Numbered from the stretch's first letter, positions 1-11,310 are shown. The stretch: 64,000 bases of DNA from Selaginella moellendorffii (GCF_000143415.4 NW_003314273.1:1322563-1386562); one strand, 5' to 3'. The notes: generated from the sequence alone by a model not told the origin. Numbers and translations are program-made.

Positions 1-578
1 AGGACGATTGTTGCAACTCTGGAGATACAGAGTAGAGCAAGAAGGCTTTTGCATAGTCATCAGAAACTGCAGCACTTACTTCCTTCAGCTGCTGCATTAA
101 GCCCTTCCTGTTGCCATTGTCTCACCAGGCTGCATGCGTAGGGAGAAAGTTTTCTGGGTCAAAACCAATTTAGTATTAGCGGCTTTGGCTGCAAAGATTT
201 GGGAAAGTGAGTCCCAATTGGCCTTGGCAGATTTTTCTAAATCAAGGAGATGAATAAATTCATCTTCAAGACCCAGTCCAATCACAGAAAGTGCTTTTTG
301 ATTCTTGGAGTCCCAAGTAGCCTGCAAGGCTGCTTCTATATCTTGAGGTCTCACTTGGGTTCCCTCCACCAAATCCCAACAATCTTTTGCCATTAAGATT
401 AATTGGACTTTGGTCTTCCAAGTTGTGAAGTTCTTGCCTATGAACTTCTGGAAGCATAAACTTCACAACCAATAAAGAGTAGCTTTTCTCATCCTGCATC
501 CCAGTTGCCAGCCGGGATGGCCATGGTGCTCGCTAGGGTGGTTCTAGATGTAGTGCGAGGTGGAGTACTGGTAGCCAT
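1..578 (-). pseudogene. Ty1/copia gag remnant, runs off the window edge
   Basis: A minus-strand reading starts at an ATG at 578, meets a stop near 490, and continues in another frame. From about 445 to 355 it carries GKNFTTWK and ILMAKDCWDLVEG, the copia gag pattern in which a G-x-N-(F/Y)-x-x-W-K motif opens the UBN2-type capsid region. It runs on through W-D-S-L-S-Q-I-F. After another frame change near 97 it continues to position 1 as MQQLKEVSAAVSDDY and LLYSVSPEL, again gag-like. At least two frame breaks and one stop show it is dead. The rest of the element would lie to the left of the window. Confidence 0.75.
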
Positions 579-2690
579 TAGTTTCTAGAAGGAAGGACAA
601 AACAGTGGAAGCTAGAAGCGAGGATGGGGAGGAGGCAGTGGGAATTGCTAGAAGGGACGCCCACACACCGTGCACACAGAGTGACAATTAGGGCAGAGGC
701 ACGGATGGACATCACATTGCACTCGCTTGCGTTCTTGAATCCGTCGTTCCACCCTAGCAAGGACTGTGAGAGCCTTAGCGTGGTCCTGCTCGTCGCGTTG
801 CTGTGTTTGCTAGTGTTTTGCCATCAGGATTGAAACAAACCCAATACCATGTAGATGTGTGTTTTTTGTGTGCGGAATGCTCTGTTGACTTCATTGCTTT
901 GGTATGATTATGTACATAACAGTATGGGTGTGACTCTTAGCGGTTGGTGTCTTGGATGAATGACTTAGTCCTCTTTGCTGACGTGGAAACTTGTCATCAC
1001 TTGTCTCCACAGAATGTCGTTATGAATGTAGCCAGTATACTACTGCACAAAGGTCTGGTGTTCCTGGGCCTTCATATAACCAAAACGCTTGAAAGGATTT
1101 GGAGTCCAACTTTCTGGCGAGCTTCATTGTGTGTGTCCGGTGCTTCAATAGACATTGCAACCTGTTCCATGCAAGACTTTTCTTGACTCCTCTTTCTCTT
1201 GGATCTGCTTCGTCCGCAAATGTGGCCTTGTTTATCTTCTTCCACACACCAAGTGCCCAAGCATGCATCATATTTATCGTGCAGTCCTGTAATATATCAA
1301 ATCTCTGCACTTCTGCCTAAGGTGATAGTCTTGAGTGTCCCTTCAGCCAGAAACTTTGGTCGCCACCATTTTGCAGCCCAGCATACAATTCTTCCATTGA
1401 TCTCTTCTTGTGGGGGAAATGAATATTTTTACGTACATCTACAAACATACCTCTTGACAAAGTTGTGTTCACTTTGCAATGACAACAGGGCTGATGGCCT
1501 CCTGCACATTCATTTGTTAGCAAGCGGAAGCAGGAGTTTATAGAAAATCACCTCGTGAAGTATTTGCTAGCTCGCATTGCGCTACATGGTCCGCTGAAAC
1601 AGCCATCACAAGTCCCTGAAGCACAGGCTTGGAGTCTGCTACAACACCAATAAGTTCTTCCCTGGCTGGCCAATCTACTTCTATCCCGGCCAGAAACAGT
1701 ATCTTGAGCTGTTGTACGATGATCTCTACAAAGATGTCGAAGGTTTCCCCCACTCCTATTCCAAGAAATTAAACATCATCGGGAGCACCATGTTCCCGCA
1801 TTCTTCGCTAGTGTCTTTTTCTCCGTTCAAAGCTACGAGGCTATCAGCTTGAACACTCCATTGTTGCCTGGAAACCATGCTATGCAGAAGAAAAACGAAG
1901 TTCCTTGGAACTCCAGCTACACGTATGGGTTTCCAGTCGACATTGGTATTGCAGAACGGACATATCAAGCAGAAGACACCATGAAAGTTTTCAAGCTGCA
2001 TGTGAGTGTATAGAATATAGAAAAGGAATATGCATATTCATCAGCCCAAAAACCCTAAATTATATAGTGGTCCGGACTGCGCGAGTTGAGCTAGGGTTTT
2101 GTGGAAGCTGAATTATGTACTTGTCATTCCAGAAATAAAAATGCTTATCTTTCCTTCCAACGAGAAGTGCTCAGCCAGCCAACTGCTAATATACTGCCCG
2201 CAAGAACAAGTAGCAGGGAGCGTGAAACTTCTGTCGGGCCTGAAAAAGTTCTGGAACTGACACTATTTACAACCATGCCAAATTTCGTGCAGACAGGCCA
2301 GAGCGTCAGCAAAGCTCTTTCCCAACCATGTCTCTCGTTCTCTCCAAGCCTTCAAGAAATGACTGCACAATGTCTTTGATGCAACTAGTTCTCGAAGACG
2401 ATCATTTATTGGAGCTAGCAAGAACTGCACGGCTTCCCATCTGTACTTCTAGCAGATTGGACATATCTCACTGTTTGTAAGCACAGGATCATCTGCAACT
2501 GCTGGAAAAATATGTGGTTTATCAGCCCCAGGATGCATACAAACAGTTCACCTTCAAAACAACGACCACAATTCAGCACCAGCATCCAATCACAAAGAAC
2601 TTCAACTCAATTACCTCGCTAGATCTGGAAATCCCATATCCTTCAAGAAACGCTTCGTTGTCTTGCTGCTTGTAGGAATCTTCATGGTAC
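579..2690. other. Unassigned region with weak coding-like relics
   Basis: No gene is recognised. Two stretches look more protein-like than their surroundings. On the minus strand, 1020-1523 gives two open stretches with no stop for about 70-95 codons, one containing MHAWALGVWKKIN. On the plus strand, 1604-1845 gives FFPGWPIYFYPGQKQYLELL and a shifted frame to 2012 gives YTYGFPVDIGIAERTYQAED. These could be exons of decayed host genes or part of the flanking copia element. No family can be named, and no start, splice sites or full domain are visible. Confidence 0.25.
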
Positions 2691-2699
2691 TTACATTTT

Positions 2700-2842
2700 G
2701 GTCGCAGCTGACGTGGTGGGACACGCTGATGTGGTGAGATGTGTTGACTTGGTAGGACGTGCTGATGTGGTGGAACCCATTGCCGTGGTGAGACACACTG
2801 ATGTGGCAGGAGATGCTGACATGGCAGGACGTGACTGATGAA
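2700..2842. repeat. Degenerate tandem repeat of about 18 bp
   Basis: Roughly eight imperfect units of the type GCTGATGTGGTGAGACGT run head to tail, recognisable by repeated GTGGTG and GCTGA(T/C) words. The composition is simple and there is no sign of a coding role. It lies just before the LTR-like segment that follows. Confidence 0.6.
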
Positions 2843-2889
2843 GGAGAAATCATCCCAGCGGAATGAGATGCCAAAGCCAACCGGTGAAC

Positions 2890-3720
2890 CAACAAATCTC
2901 GCTAAGTACCAGGAGGTAGAGTATCCTACCTAACAGACGAATCTACAACCCGACAATCATCCACCTAGTAGGCGAATTGTCTTGACAGGGCAAATTATCC
3001 TACCACCGGGAGCAGACTTGAACACAGAACCGATTACTGAGGCGGTTAGAGGAGCGATTACCACCAGCAGTTGCCAACGGTTAACAAATACGAAGAACCC
3101 AAAATAGGCGGACCAAGGACAAAGCGGTTACCACTCGGCAGTATAAATAGGATAGACGAACAGGAAAACGGATCCCCATCCCACTCACTTGTACTCGCGC
3201 TGTACTGTGCTTTTCTGATATTCAATTGAGCTGTGAGATTGCTTCCTACACTGTGTCCGGGGATCAACATTGTGTCATGCATTCTTCTTTCTCTCTTCTT
3301 TATTCTACTTCTTTACTTCTCAAGCCGACCCTCTGTTTGTCATGTTTGTAGAGGGTTTCATCTCTAGCTGGTGACCAAGGCATTTCTGTTCATCTCACTA
3401 TTCTTGTACCCCATCTCGTCTGTTTTCCCCTACCCACTATTCATCCATCCCTTTCTTACCATCCTGTATTTTCTTAATCTTCCTGTCAGTGACATCACTC
3501 CTTTCTGTGCCTCCGGTGAATAGGAATTTATTTTGGTCATCACGTGGCAACCACAGTGGGATGGTTTTCATAGAATCTACGATTGCTTGAGAGTTCATTC
3601 CCTATTTCTTCTCATTTTTTGTTCTTTCCAGAATTTCCCCTATTTTTCCTATTCTACTGAGTTTTTCAATCATTTTCTTGATAGTTGTAAAAAATCCCCT
3701 AAACCAGTGTGAGATTAGTT
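2890..3720 (+). promoter_or_regulatory. LTR- or promoter-like segment with TATA box
   Basis: A clear TATA box (GTATAAATAGG, about 3141-3151) is followed by a C-rich stretch and a pyrimidine-rich leader (3280-3660). This layout suits a retroelement LTR or a plant core promoter. No second copy is in the window, and no open frame of any length follows, so it may be a solo LTR or LTR remnant. The nearby word TTTTGGTCATCA (about 3533) could be a worn primer-binding site, but this is weak. Confidence 0.3.
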
Positions 3721-3879
3721 GATCAGCAGAGTAGAGAGTACTGCTCAACGGAGTGATAAGGATTATAGGACTACCCCATCAGACGAATTTTTATTGTGGA
3801 AAATGGCATTCTTATGGGATGAAGGAGTTCTGCAGACGGCTGGAGGATTACCTTGGGAGGAAACCAAGAGGACAAGAGT

Positions 3880-4926
3880 GGAATGGAAGATTGTTCTTGT
3901 GCAACAACTGTGCCAAAGGAATAGCCACCTCTGCAAACTTATGCTGGAAATGTTGGTAGTAACTAGCCATTCCAAGGAAATTGCATAACTCGACCATTGT
4001 AGTTGGTGTAAGCTAGTTCTCCACCACAGCCACCTTCCTTGGATCCATCTTGACACCCTTACATGTCACAATATGGCCTAAATATTCCACCTCTAACATT
4101 GGAAATTCACATTTGCTTTTCTTCACATAAAGTTTGCAGTCACGAAGTAACGAAAGAACCTTGCACAAATGCACCTTATGCTCCTCCATATTCTTGCTGA
4201 AAACAAAAATATGGTCCAAGAAAATCTCTACAAACTCATGAAGATAACGCCCAAATACCTCCATCATCAACCGAGTAAATGTGGCTGGTGCATTCGCCAA
4301 ACCAAATGGCATAATTGTTGTGTTGAATGTTGTTTTAGAGATAGATGCATCATCCTTTGCAATCTGATGATATTCACTCCTCAGATCAATCTTGGTAAAC
4401 ACTTATGCTTCACTAAGCTTGTCTAAGATATCATTCACACGTGGCATTAGCATCTTATCCTTCACTATCTTCTTGTTCAAGGCACGGTAGTCAATACACA
4501 TTTGCATTGAACAATCCTTCTTCTTCATAAGCAAGACCTCCACCTTCACCAACCATGGGATCCCAAGAATGGGATCCATACAATGGATATTTGCGAGATA
4601 AAAAGTCTCCACAAGTGTGGTTTTGCCAACCAACACTTCTAGCCTCTCTACACAAGCATCGAAATGTTGAGTAAAGGTAGTTGCACCTTCCACTGTGTAT
4701 GGAAGAACTCTATGTGTGACTAGGCCATGCTCCATAACAAACTTTGCCAAAACAAAGTTGTCATCGCTCCCACTATCCAATAAAATCCGCACTGGACCAC
4801 CACGGAACGTGCCCTCCAGCATTAAAGCTGATTCACGTGTATCTTCAAGCTTCATCTTGTTCCACACATAGTTGAGTTGACGAGCAACGATTGAAAGCCT
4901 CTTCCTCTGACTGGAATGGTCGTCCC
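3880..4926 (-). mobile_element. Gypsy family A, outer copy: protease-RT part, minus strand
   Basis: Left half of a Ty3/gypsy element split by the inner copy at 4927-10074. From 4867 leftwards it encodes the aspartic protease (active site LLDSGSDDNF). It then jumps at about 4537/4538 straight into reverse transcriptase (MQMCIDYRALNKK, MPFGLANAPATFTRLM, FLDHIFVFSK) and on to the start of RNase H (SYYQHFQHKFAEVAIPL) near 3900. About 430 bp between protease and RT, present in the inner copy, is missing. The usual (Y/F)-x-D-D catalytic motif reads FLDH, so the enzyme is probably dead. RNase H, integrase and the 3' LTR are lost to the left. The other half is at 10075-11238. Confidence 0.85.
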
Positions 4927-5503
4927 TGTTAGGCGCCAGCTTTGACTACGTGGTCAACATCAGTCAAAGGGAGGCTCAAGGGTATAAGCACCAAACATAC
5001 ACTTACTTGGTTGCATAAATCCAAACTCAAGTAACTTCTTGATTTATTTTGCTCCTCCGAATAACTTAACTGAAATGGACGCCGGTAAATTGGCTGTGTC
5101 TCCGGCTCCAACATAATCCCATGCTCCACACCTTGTAATAGAAGCAACCCATGAGGAAGTTCAAATGGAAAAACATCAGAAAACTTGCCGAGTACATTTC
5201 GTATTGTTGCTTCTCCCCCCCACATGCCTTGGTCCCCCACCCCAAGTCATGAACAAATAGCAAGTAACTTGAAAGTGCTTTTCCATTACAACAAACTTGC
5301 TTTAAAGATGTAGCAGAGAGCATTACAACTGGAGGTTGAACTCCCTCTCCAAACAACATATCTTTAACACTACTGTACTCTAGCGAAACATGTTTAATAC
5401 TCCACTCCCGCTCGGGGGTGGTTGGGTGGTGAGGAACCTCAAGAGGTGGCGTAGCATAGTCTAGGGCGGCTAGATCTTTGTCTTTTTGCACCGGATCATA
5501 ACA
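4927..5503 (+). repeat. 5' LTR of inner family A copy, carrying antisense pol block
   Basis: The ends match the 212-bp 3' LTR (9863-10074): bases 4927-4986 and 5411-5503 align with it. The middle of the 3' LTR (about 80 bp) is replaced here by about 420 bp (4987-5407) that read on the minus strand as the pol spacer between protease and RT, including GEGVQPPVVMLSATSLK and GKALSSYLLFVHDLG. A 21-bp stretch after CCAGCTTTG is also absent from the 3' LTR. Confidence 0.85.
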
Positions 5504-5504
5504 T

Positions 5505-5515
5505 TGGTATCAGAG
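5505..5515 (+). other. Primer-binding site (initiator tRNA-Met type)
   Basis: TGGTATCAGAG lies two bases after the LTR end ATAACA. It is complementary to the 3' end of plant initiator methionine tRNA, the usual primer for gypsy and copia elements. The gag ATG follows at 5528. Confidence 0.85.
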
Positions 5516-5527
5516 GAGTTGGTTGCG

Positions 5528-6640
5528 ATGGCCGACCAAGCTGAACACTGGAATCCTATTGTCGATGGTGGTGTTGACAATGGTGCTAACGAAGCTACGG
5601 AGATTTGGACCATTCAAGATGTGGTTCATGAGCTGCGAGCCCTTAACCAAAATCAGCAAGAGATGCAAGACGGGATGCATGGCATGATGGATACCATGTG
5701 TGGGCGTGTTGAGGCACTCGAGGCTGGACGGGGTAGCACTCCAAGTAAGCCTTCTTTGGTAGATCGACTCAAGATTCCAACTTTTTCCGGTGATGGTGGT
5801 GTGGACGAGTGTCTCGCTTGGCTAGCCAATGTGAAGAAGTTCTTGGCTGCTAGGGGAACTCCAGATGCAGAGGCTTTAGTGGCTATTCCGATGGTTTTGT
5901 GTGATGCGGGTTTTCGATGGTGGAATTGGATTGAGGAGTCCCATGTTGCAAATAAAAAACCATCAGTGTCTACCATGGATGAGTTTGAGGCTGCTTTCTG
6001 TTTACGTTTTGCCCCTCATTACGATGTGGAGAATGCTCGTATAGAACTTCGCCATTTTTAGCAAGGGAAAATGACGCTCGGGGATTATATTGAGAAGCTT
6101 ACTCACTTGATTAGTCGTGTTCCAACGAAGGATCCAGATCAGAAAAAGTCCTACTTCATTGATGGCTTACATAGTGAGAGCATGCGACAACACTTGCATC
6201 ATTCTCAGCCTACAAAGAGTTTGGAGGAGCTCTTTGATGCGGCTCGTCGACTTGACAATGACAAGCACAAGTCTCGCAAGCGTTTGCAGAGTCCTTCTGT
6301 CGAGAATCGTCGTGATGATCACTGTGGACACAAGGATGGGAACAAGTATCACAAGTTGAAGTCGGTGGTGACTACCTCGGATGCAAAGGGGTCCAAGAAG
6401 CAGAAGTTCTTTGTGAAGAATTATAGACAGGGTTGTCATCATTGCGGCGAACTTGGACACTACAAGGCTGATTGTCCGCAGTTGAAGAACAAGCAGTAGG
6501 ACAAGAAGAATGGCCAATCTTCTTCTCACAGTAAGTTAGATACTAAAAAATTGCAAACTTTGCAGCGTGAGGATGAGGAGAACGACCATTCCGGTCGGAG
6601 GAAGTGACTTTCGATCGTTGCTCGTTAGCTCAACTGTGTG
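5528..6640 (+). pseudogene. gag of inner family A copy
   Basis: Capsid-type gag. The start at 5528 is chosen as the first ATG after the primer-binding site. An N-terminal segment is followed by the retrotransposon gag core (PTFSGDGGVDECLAWLANVK, FRWWNWIEES, FEAAFCLRFAPHYD) and a CCHC zinc knuckle (CHHCGELGHYKADC, about 6433-6474) for RNA binding. In-frame stops occur at 6059-6061 and 6497-6499, with more near 6605 and 6626. The frame is unchanged throughout and continues into pol, so this was one gag-pol frame. At 6059 the outer copy has CAG where this copy has TAG. Confidence 0.88.
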
Positions 6641-9600
6641 TGGAACAAGATGGAACTCGAGGATACGCGTGAATTAGCTTTAATGCTGGAGGGCGTGTTC
6701 CGTGGTGATCCAGTGCGGATTTTACTGGATAGTGGGAGCGATGACAACTTTGTTTCGGCAAAGTTTGTTGTGGAGCATGGCTTGGTCACACGCGGAGTTC
6801 TTCCATACACAGTGGAGGGTGTAGCTACCTTTGCTCAGCATTTCGATGCTTGTGTCGAGGGGCTGGAAGTGTTGGTTGGCAAAACCACACTTGTGGAGAC
6901 TTTTTATCTCGCGGATATCCATCGTGTGGATCTCATTCTTGGGATGCTATGGTTGGTGAAGGTGGATCTAGAGATAAAGTGGAGCATTAAGTGTATCTTG
7001 CTGGAGTATGGTGGCGTTAAAGATGTGTGGTTTGGTGAGGGCGTTCAACCTCTAGTTGTTATGCTCTTTGCTACATCTTTGAAGCGGGCTTGTCATAATG
7101 GAAAAGCACTTTCAAGTTACTTGCTGTTTGTTCGTGACTTGGGCGACCAAGGCACGTGTGGGGGAGAAGCAGCAGTACGGGATGTACTAAACGAGTTTTC
7201 TGATGTTTTTTCACATGAACTTCCGCATGGGTTGCCTCCATTACGAGGTGTGGAGCATGGGATTACATTGGAGCTGGGGACACGGCCCATTTACCGGTGT
7301 CCATTCTGGTTAAGTTATGCGGAGGATCAAGAAGTTCAACAACAAGTCAAGGAGTTACTTGAGTTTGGATTTATTCAGCCAAGTAAATCTCCGTTTGGTG
7401 CTCTGGTCTTGCTTGTGAAGAAGAAGGATGGTTCAATGCAGATGTGTATTGACTACCATGCTTTAAACAAGAAGACAGTGAAGGACAAGATGCCGATGCC
7501 ACGTGTGGATGATATCCTGGACAAGCTTGGTGAAGCACGAGTGTTTACCAAGATTGATCTGAGGAGTGAATATCATCAGATTGCAATGGATGATGCATCT
7601 ATCTCCAAGACGGCATTCAACACAAGCTTCAGACATTTTGAGTTTACAGTTATGCCGTTTGGTTTGACGAATGCACCCGCCACATTTACTCGGTTGATGA
7701 TGGAGGTATTTGGGCGTTATCTTCATGAGTTTGTGGAGATTTTCTTGGACAATACTCGAGACAGCAAACTTTATGCAAAGAAGAGCAAATATGAATTTGC
7801 AAAGTCGGAGGTGGAATATCTATGCCATATTGTGACATCTAAGGGTGTCAAGACGGATCCAAGGAAGGTGGCTGTGGTGGAAAACTGGCCTACACCGACT
7901 ACAGTGGCCGAGTTGTGCAGTTTTCTTGGTATGGCTAGTTACTATCGACGTTTCCAGCATAAGTTTGCAGAGGTGGCTATTCCTTTGACACGGTTGTTAC
8001 GCAAGAATGTGCCATTCGAGTGGAAGAAGCCACAAGAGGAGAGTTTGGTGGTGCTGAAACGATTGTTGAGCGAGACTCCAGTGCTTCGCATTGCTGATCC
8101 ATCGAAACCTTACGAGGTGACATGTGATGCGAGTGGTTATGCACTGGGAGGAGTTCTCATGTAAGAGGGACAACCTATTGCATATGAGAGTCGAACTTTG
8201 AATTCTGCGGTGCAACGCTATTCCACATATAAGCAAGAGTTACTCTCTATTGTTCATGCTTTGCGGATGTGGCGGCACTATCTTTATGGTGCAGTGTTCA
8301 TGGTGTTGATAGATCACAAACCTGTTGTGTATCTTTTCACATAGAAGGAGTTGAACACTAGGCAAGCTTGTTGGATGGTCAAACTCATGGAGTTTGGGGA
8401 GTTTCCTATTGAGCATCGTCCGGGAAAATCAAATGTGGTGGCAGATGCTTTATCTCGTGTTCGTCATGTGACCACGTTACAAACACAATTTTGTCATCAT
8501 TTGAGTAAGGTGGTCAGCGAGTTTGGGCAGTTAGTTGAGCATGCTCAGGCTTAGGATGTTGAGGTGGCCTCTTTGCGAGACCAGATAGAAGCTCCTTTCT
8601 CATTGGTGGGTGGGATTCTCTACTACAATGGCTGTGTATATTTGCCATGGGTGGATGTGTTAATTACTCACGTTTTATTCCACTATCATGATCGTCCAGA
8701 GGTTGGTCATTTTGGGGGGAAGAAGACGTATGAGTTGATTAAGCGCAACTTTTATTAAAGGAATATGAAGGCTGATATCCTCAAGTATTGTAAATCATGC
8801 TAGCTTTGTCAGTGGGTTAAGGTGCCACGGGAGAAGCTGGGGGGACTTTTGCAACCTTTACCTATTCCTCAGAGCCATTGGTGTAGTATCTCTATGGACT
8901 TCATTAGTTGTTTGCCACGAACACAGAGGCAAAAGGAGCAAGTATGGGTCATAGTGGATCGATTGACGAAGTATGTGCAGTTGTTGGCTCTTCGGAAGAC
9001 TGTCACTGCCTCAGACTTGGCTGCAGTTTACTTGGAGAAGGTTTTTCCTGATTTTGGTTTGCTAGAGGACATCATTAGTGATCAAGATTCAAAGTTCACC
9101 AATGGATTTTGGAAAAACTTTGCAAAGGCTATGCAAGTGACTTTGAAACTCTCGAGTGGAGATCATCCTCAGATGGATGGGCAAACCGAGCGTGTGAATC
9201 AGGTGGTGGAGGATATGCTACGTTGTAGCATTGGTCAAAGGCAAGGACAGTGGGATTTATATCTTCCGTTGGTGCAATTTGCTTACAACAATAGCCAACA
9301 CAGTGGAACCAAGCTAAGTCCTTACTTTGCCATGTTTGGAAGGCATTCTCAAATAGTGGTGGAGTTGGGATTTGCATCCGAGGCAACTGATTTGGCCACA
9401 GAACTTGATGAGATTCTGGTGGTGTGCAAATGGAATTTGCAAGCAGCTCAGGATAGAGCGGAGAAGTTTGCCAATGAGCATTGCCAATTCCGGGAATATA
9501 AGGTGGGTGATTTCATCTTTGTGCGCGTGATCTTTCCGTCAAGTGAGCGGCGGAACACCTTGGTGCCTTTATGGACAGGGAAGAGTGATAAACTTTCCCA

Positions 9601-9787
9601 TCGATATGCTAGTCCATATGAAGTGTTGGAGCGCATTGGTAAAGTCGCTTATCGGGTGCGGCTACCAGTTGGGGTGAAAATTCATCCGGTATTTTATGTT
9701 AGCCAGTTGAAGGGTGTACTATTTTGGAGTGACGGGCCCAATGCCTCCTTGATGTATACGGCTGTGGACGATGGATCAGGAGCTTGA
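6638..9787 (+). pseudogene. pol of inner family A copy: protease, RT, RNase H, integrase
   Basis: A single frame of about 1,050 codons. Protease: LLDSGSDDNF near 6722. RT: MCIDYHALNKK near 7441 and MPFGLTNAPATFTRLM near 7651. RNase H: TCDASGYALGGVL near 8120. Integrase: zinc-binding segment near 8700-8815, then the catalytic D (SMDFI), D (SDQDSKF) and E (GQTERVNQ). The RT active site is gone: FLDN joins TRDSKLY at about 7752, removing about 57 bp that the outer copy still has. In-frame stops lie at 8162, 8342, 8552, 8756 and about 8801. No chromodomain follows the integrase. Confidence 0.92.
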
Positions 9788-9849
9788 GCAGGATTCCCCA
9801 GAAAGGGTGATCACCGGTACAACTCATTCTTGGGACAAGGACTTTGTTG

Positions 9850-9862
9850 GGGGGGGAAGAAT
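9850..9862 (+). other. Polypurine tract
   Basis: A run of G followed by AAGAA sits directly against the 3' LTR, the position of the plus-strand primer. It is interrupted only by the AT at the LTR border. Confidence 0.75.
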
Positions 9863-10074
9863 TGTTAGGCGCCAGCTTTCAAAGGGAGGCTCAAGGGTAT
9901 ATTAAGGCATGTTAGGGTAAGGGACTTAACCTACCCTAAGGCTCACAATGGAGCGGCGGTGTAGTGGAGCTTTTGAGGTAGCTCGGGGGTGGTTGGGTGG
10001 TGAGGAACCTCAAGAGGTGGCGTAAGATAGTCTAGGGTGGCTAGATCTTTGTCTTCTTGCACCGGATCATAACA
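9863..10074 (+). repeat. 3' LTR of inner family A copy (212 bp)
   Basis: Begins TGTTAGGCGCC and ends ATCATAACA. It is unusually short for a gypsy LTR. It lacks the antisense insert of the 5' LTR and therefore gives the ancestral form. Confidence 0.88.
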
Positions 10075-11238
10075 GTCCCTGTCATCCTTATGTTGCAAAG
10101 TTTGCAACTTTTTAGTATTTGATTTACCGTCAATAGAAGATTGGCCATTTTTCTTGCTTTGTTGCTTGTTCTTTAGCTGTGGACAATCAACCTTACAGTG
10201 TCCAAGCTTGCTGCAATAATGATAACCTTGTCTATAATTCTTCACAAAGAACTTCTTCTTTGACCCCTTTGCATTCGAAGTAGTCACCATAGACTTCAAC
10301 TTGTGGTGCTTATTCCCATTCTTGTGTCCACGGTGATCATCACAATGATTATTGAGAGAAAGACTCCTCGAATGCTTGCGAGACTTGTGCTTGTTATTGT
10401 CAAGTCAACAAGCTGCATCAAAGTGCTCCTCCAAACTCTTTGTAGGCTGAGAATGACACAAGTGTTGCCACATGCTCTCATTATGAAGGCCATCAATGAA
10501 GTAGGACTTGTTCTAATCTAGATCCTTCGTTGGAACACGGTTAATCAAGTGAGCAAGCTTCTCAATATAGTCCCCAAGTGTCATTTTCCCTTGCTGAAAA
10601 TGTCAAATTTCTGTACGAGCATTGTCCACATCGTAGTCAGGGGCAAAACATAAATAGAAAGCAGTCTCAAACACATCCATGGTAGACACTCATGGTTTTT
10701 TATCCATAACACAAGACTCCTCAAGCCAATTCCACCACCGCAGACCAACATCACGTAAAATCATTAGAATAGCCACTAAACCCTCTACATCTAGAGTTCT
10801 CTAGCAGCCAAGAACTTCTTCACATTGGCTAGCCAAGCAAGACACTCATCCACACCACCATCACTGGAAAAGATTGGAATGTTGAGTCGATCTACCAAGG
10901 AAGGCTTACTTGGAGCGCTACCACGTCTAGCCTTGAGTGCCTCAACATGCTCACGCATGGTATCCATCATGCCATGCATCTCGTCATGCATCTCTTGCTA
11001 ATTCTAATTAAGGGCTCGTAGCTCATGAACAACATCTTGAATAGTCCAAATCTTCGCAACTCCATCGGCACCATCTTCGGCACCACCATAAACAATAGGA
11101 TTCCAGCGTTCAGCTTGGTCAGCCATCGCAACCAACTGTTCTGATACCAATGTTATGATCTGGTGCAAAAAGATAAAGATCTAGTCGCCCTAAACTATGC
11201 TACGCCACCTCTTGAAGTTCCTCATCACCCAACCACCT
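10075..11238 (-). mobile_element. Gypsy family A, outer copy: gag, primer site and LTR end, minus strand
   Basis: Right half of the outer A copy. Read on the minus strand: LTR end (11238-11151, truncated), primer-binding site TTGGTATCAG (about 11141-11151), gag ATG at 11126, the capsid region with VDECLAWLANVKKFLAA near 10800-10870, and a zinc knuckle (YHYCSKLGHCKVDC) near 10190-10230, ending at the inner insertion. Several stops and small indels break gag. It keeps CAG at the site where the inner copy has its first gag stop. Confidence 0.87.
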
Positions 11239-11249
11239 GGTTTCCTCAT

Positions 11250-11310
11250 GATCTTGGACTCAATCTCAGTCTTGGAGTCAGTCTCATACTTGACCTCGAA
11301 CTCGGTTCCT
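11250..11310 (-). repeat. Scrap of degenerate hexamer array
   Basis: Minus-strand (GAGTCC/GAGATC/GAGACC)-type hexamers as found in the LTRs of families B and C, joined directly to the truncated family A LTR. It marks the left border of the family B debris. Confidence 0.6.

Larger units (their letters stand above)
4927..10074 (+). mobile_element. Gypsy family A, inner copy, complete LTR to LTR
   Basis: A 5.1-kb Ty3/gypsy element bounded by TGTTAGGCGCC and GGATCATAACA and flanked by a perfect 5-bp duplication GTCCC (4922-4926 and 10075-10079). Order: 5' LTR, primer-binding site, gag, protease, RT, RNase H, integrase, polypurine tract, 3' LTR. It is inserted in a minus-strand copy of its own family; removing it rejoins the outer gag (10075 on) to the outer protease (before 4922) with matching sequence. 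The 5' LTR is abnormal: it holds a block of antisense pol. Coding is broken by several in-frame stops and an RT active-site deletion, so the copy cannot act by itself. Confidence 0.93.

Noticed and set aside
2700-2842. CRISPR-like spaced repeat
   Set aside because: Units are contiguous, imperfect and without unique spacers, and the genome is a plant's.
3753-3959. Plus-strand frame ending CNNCAKGIATSANLCWKCW, looking like a zinc finger
   Set aside because: Its cysteine-rich part is the antisense of the outer family A RT/RNase H segment (SYYQHFQHKFAEVAIPL on the minus strand), so it is a shadow frame.
5066-5491. Minus-strand 141-codon frame across the family A LTR
   Set aside because: It is a chance fusion of antisense LTR with the displaced pol block, with no start context or domain of its own.
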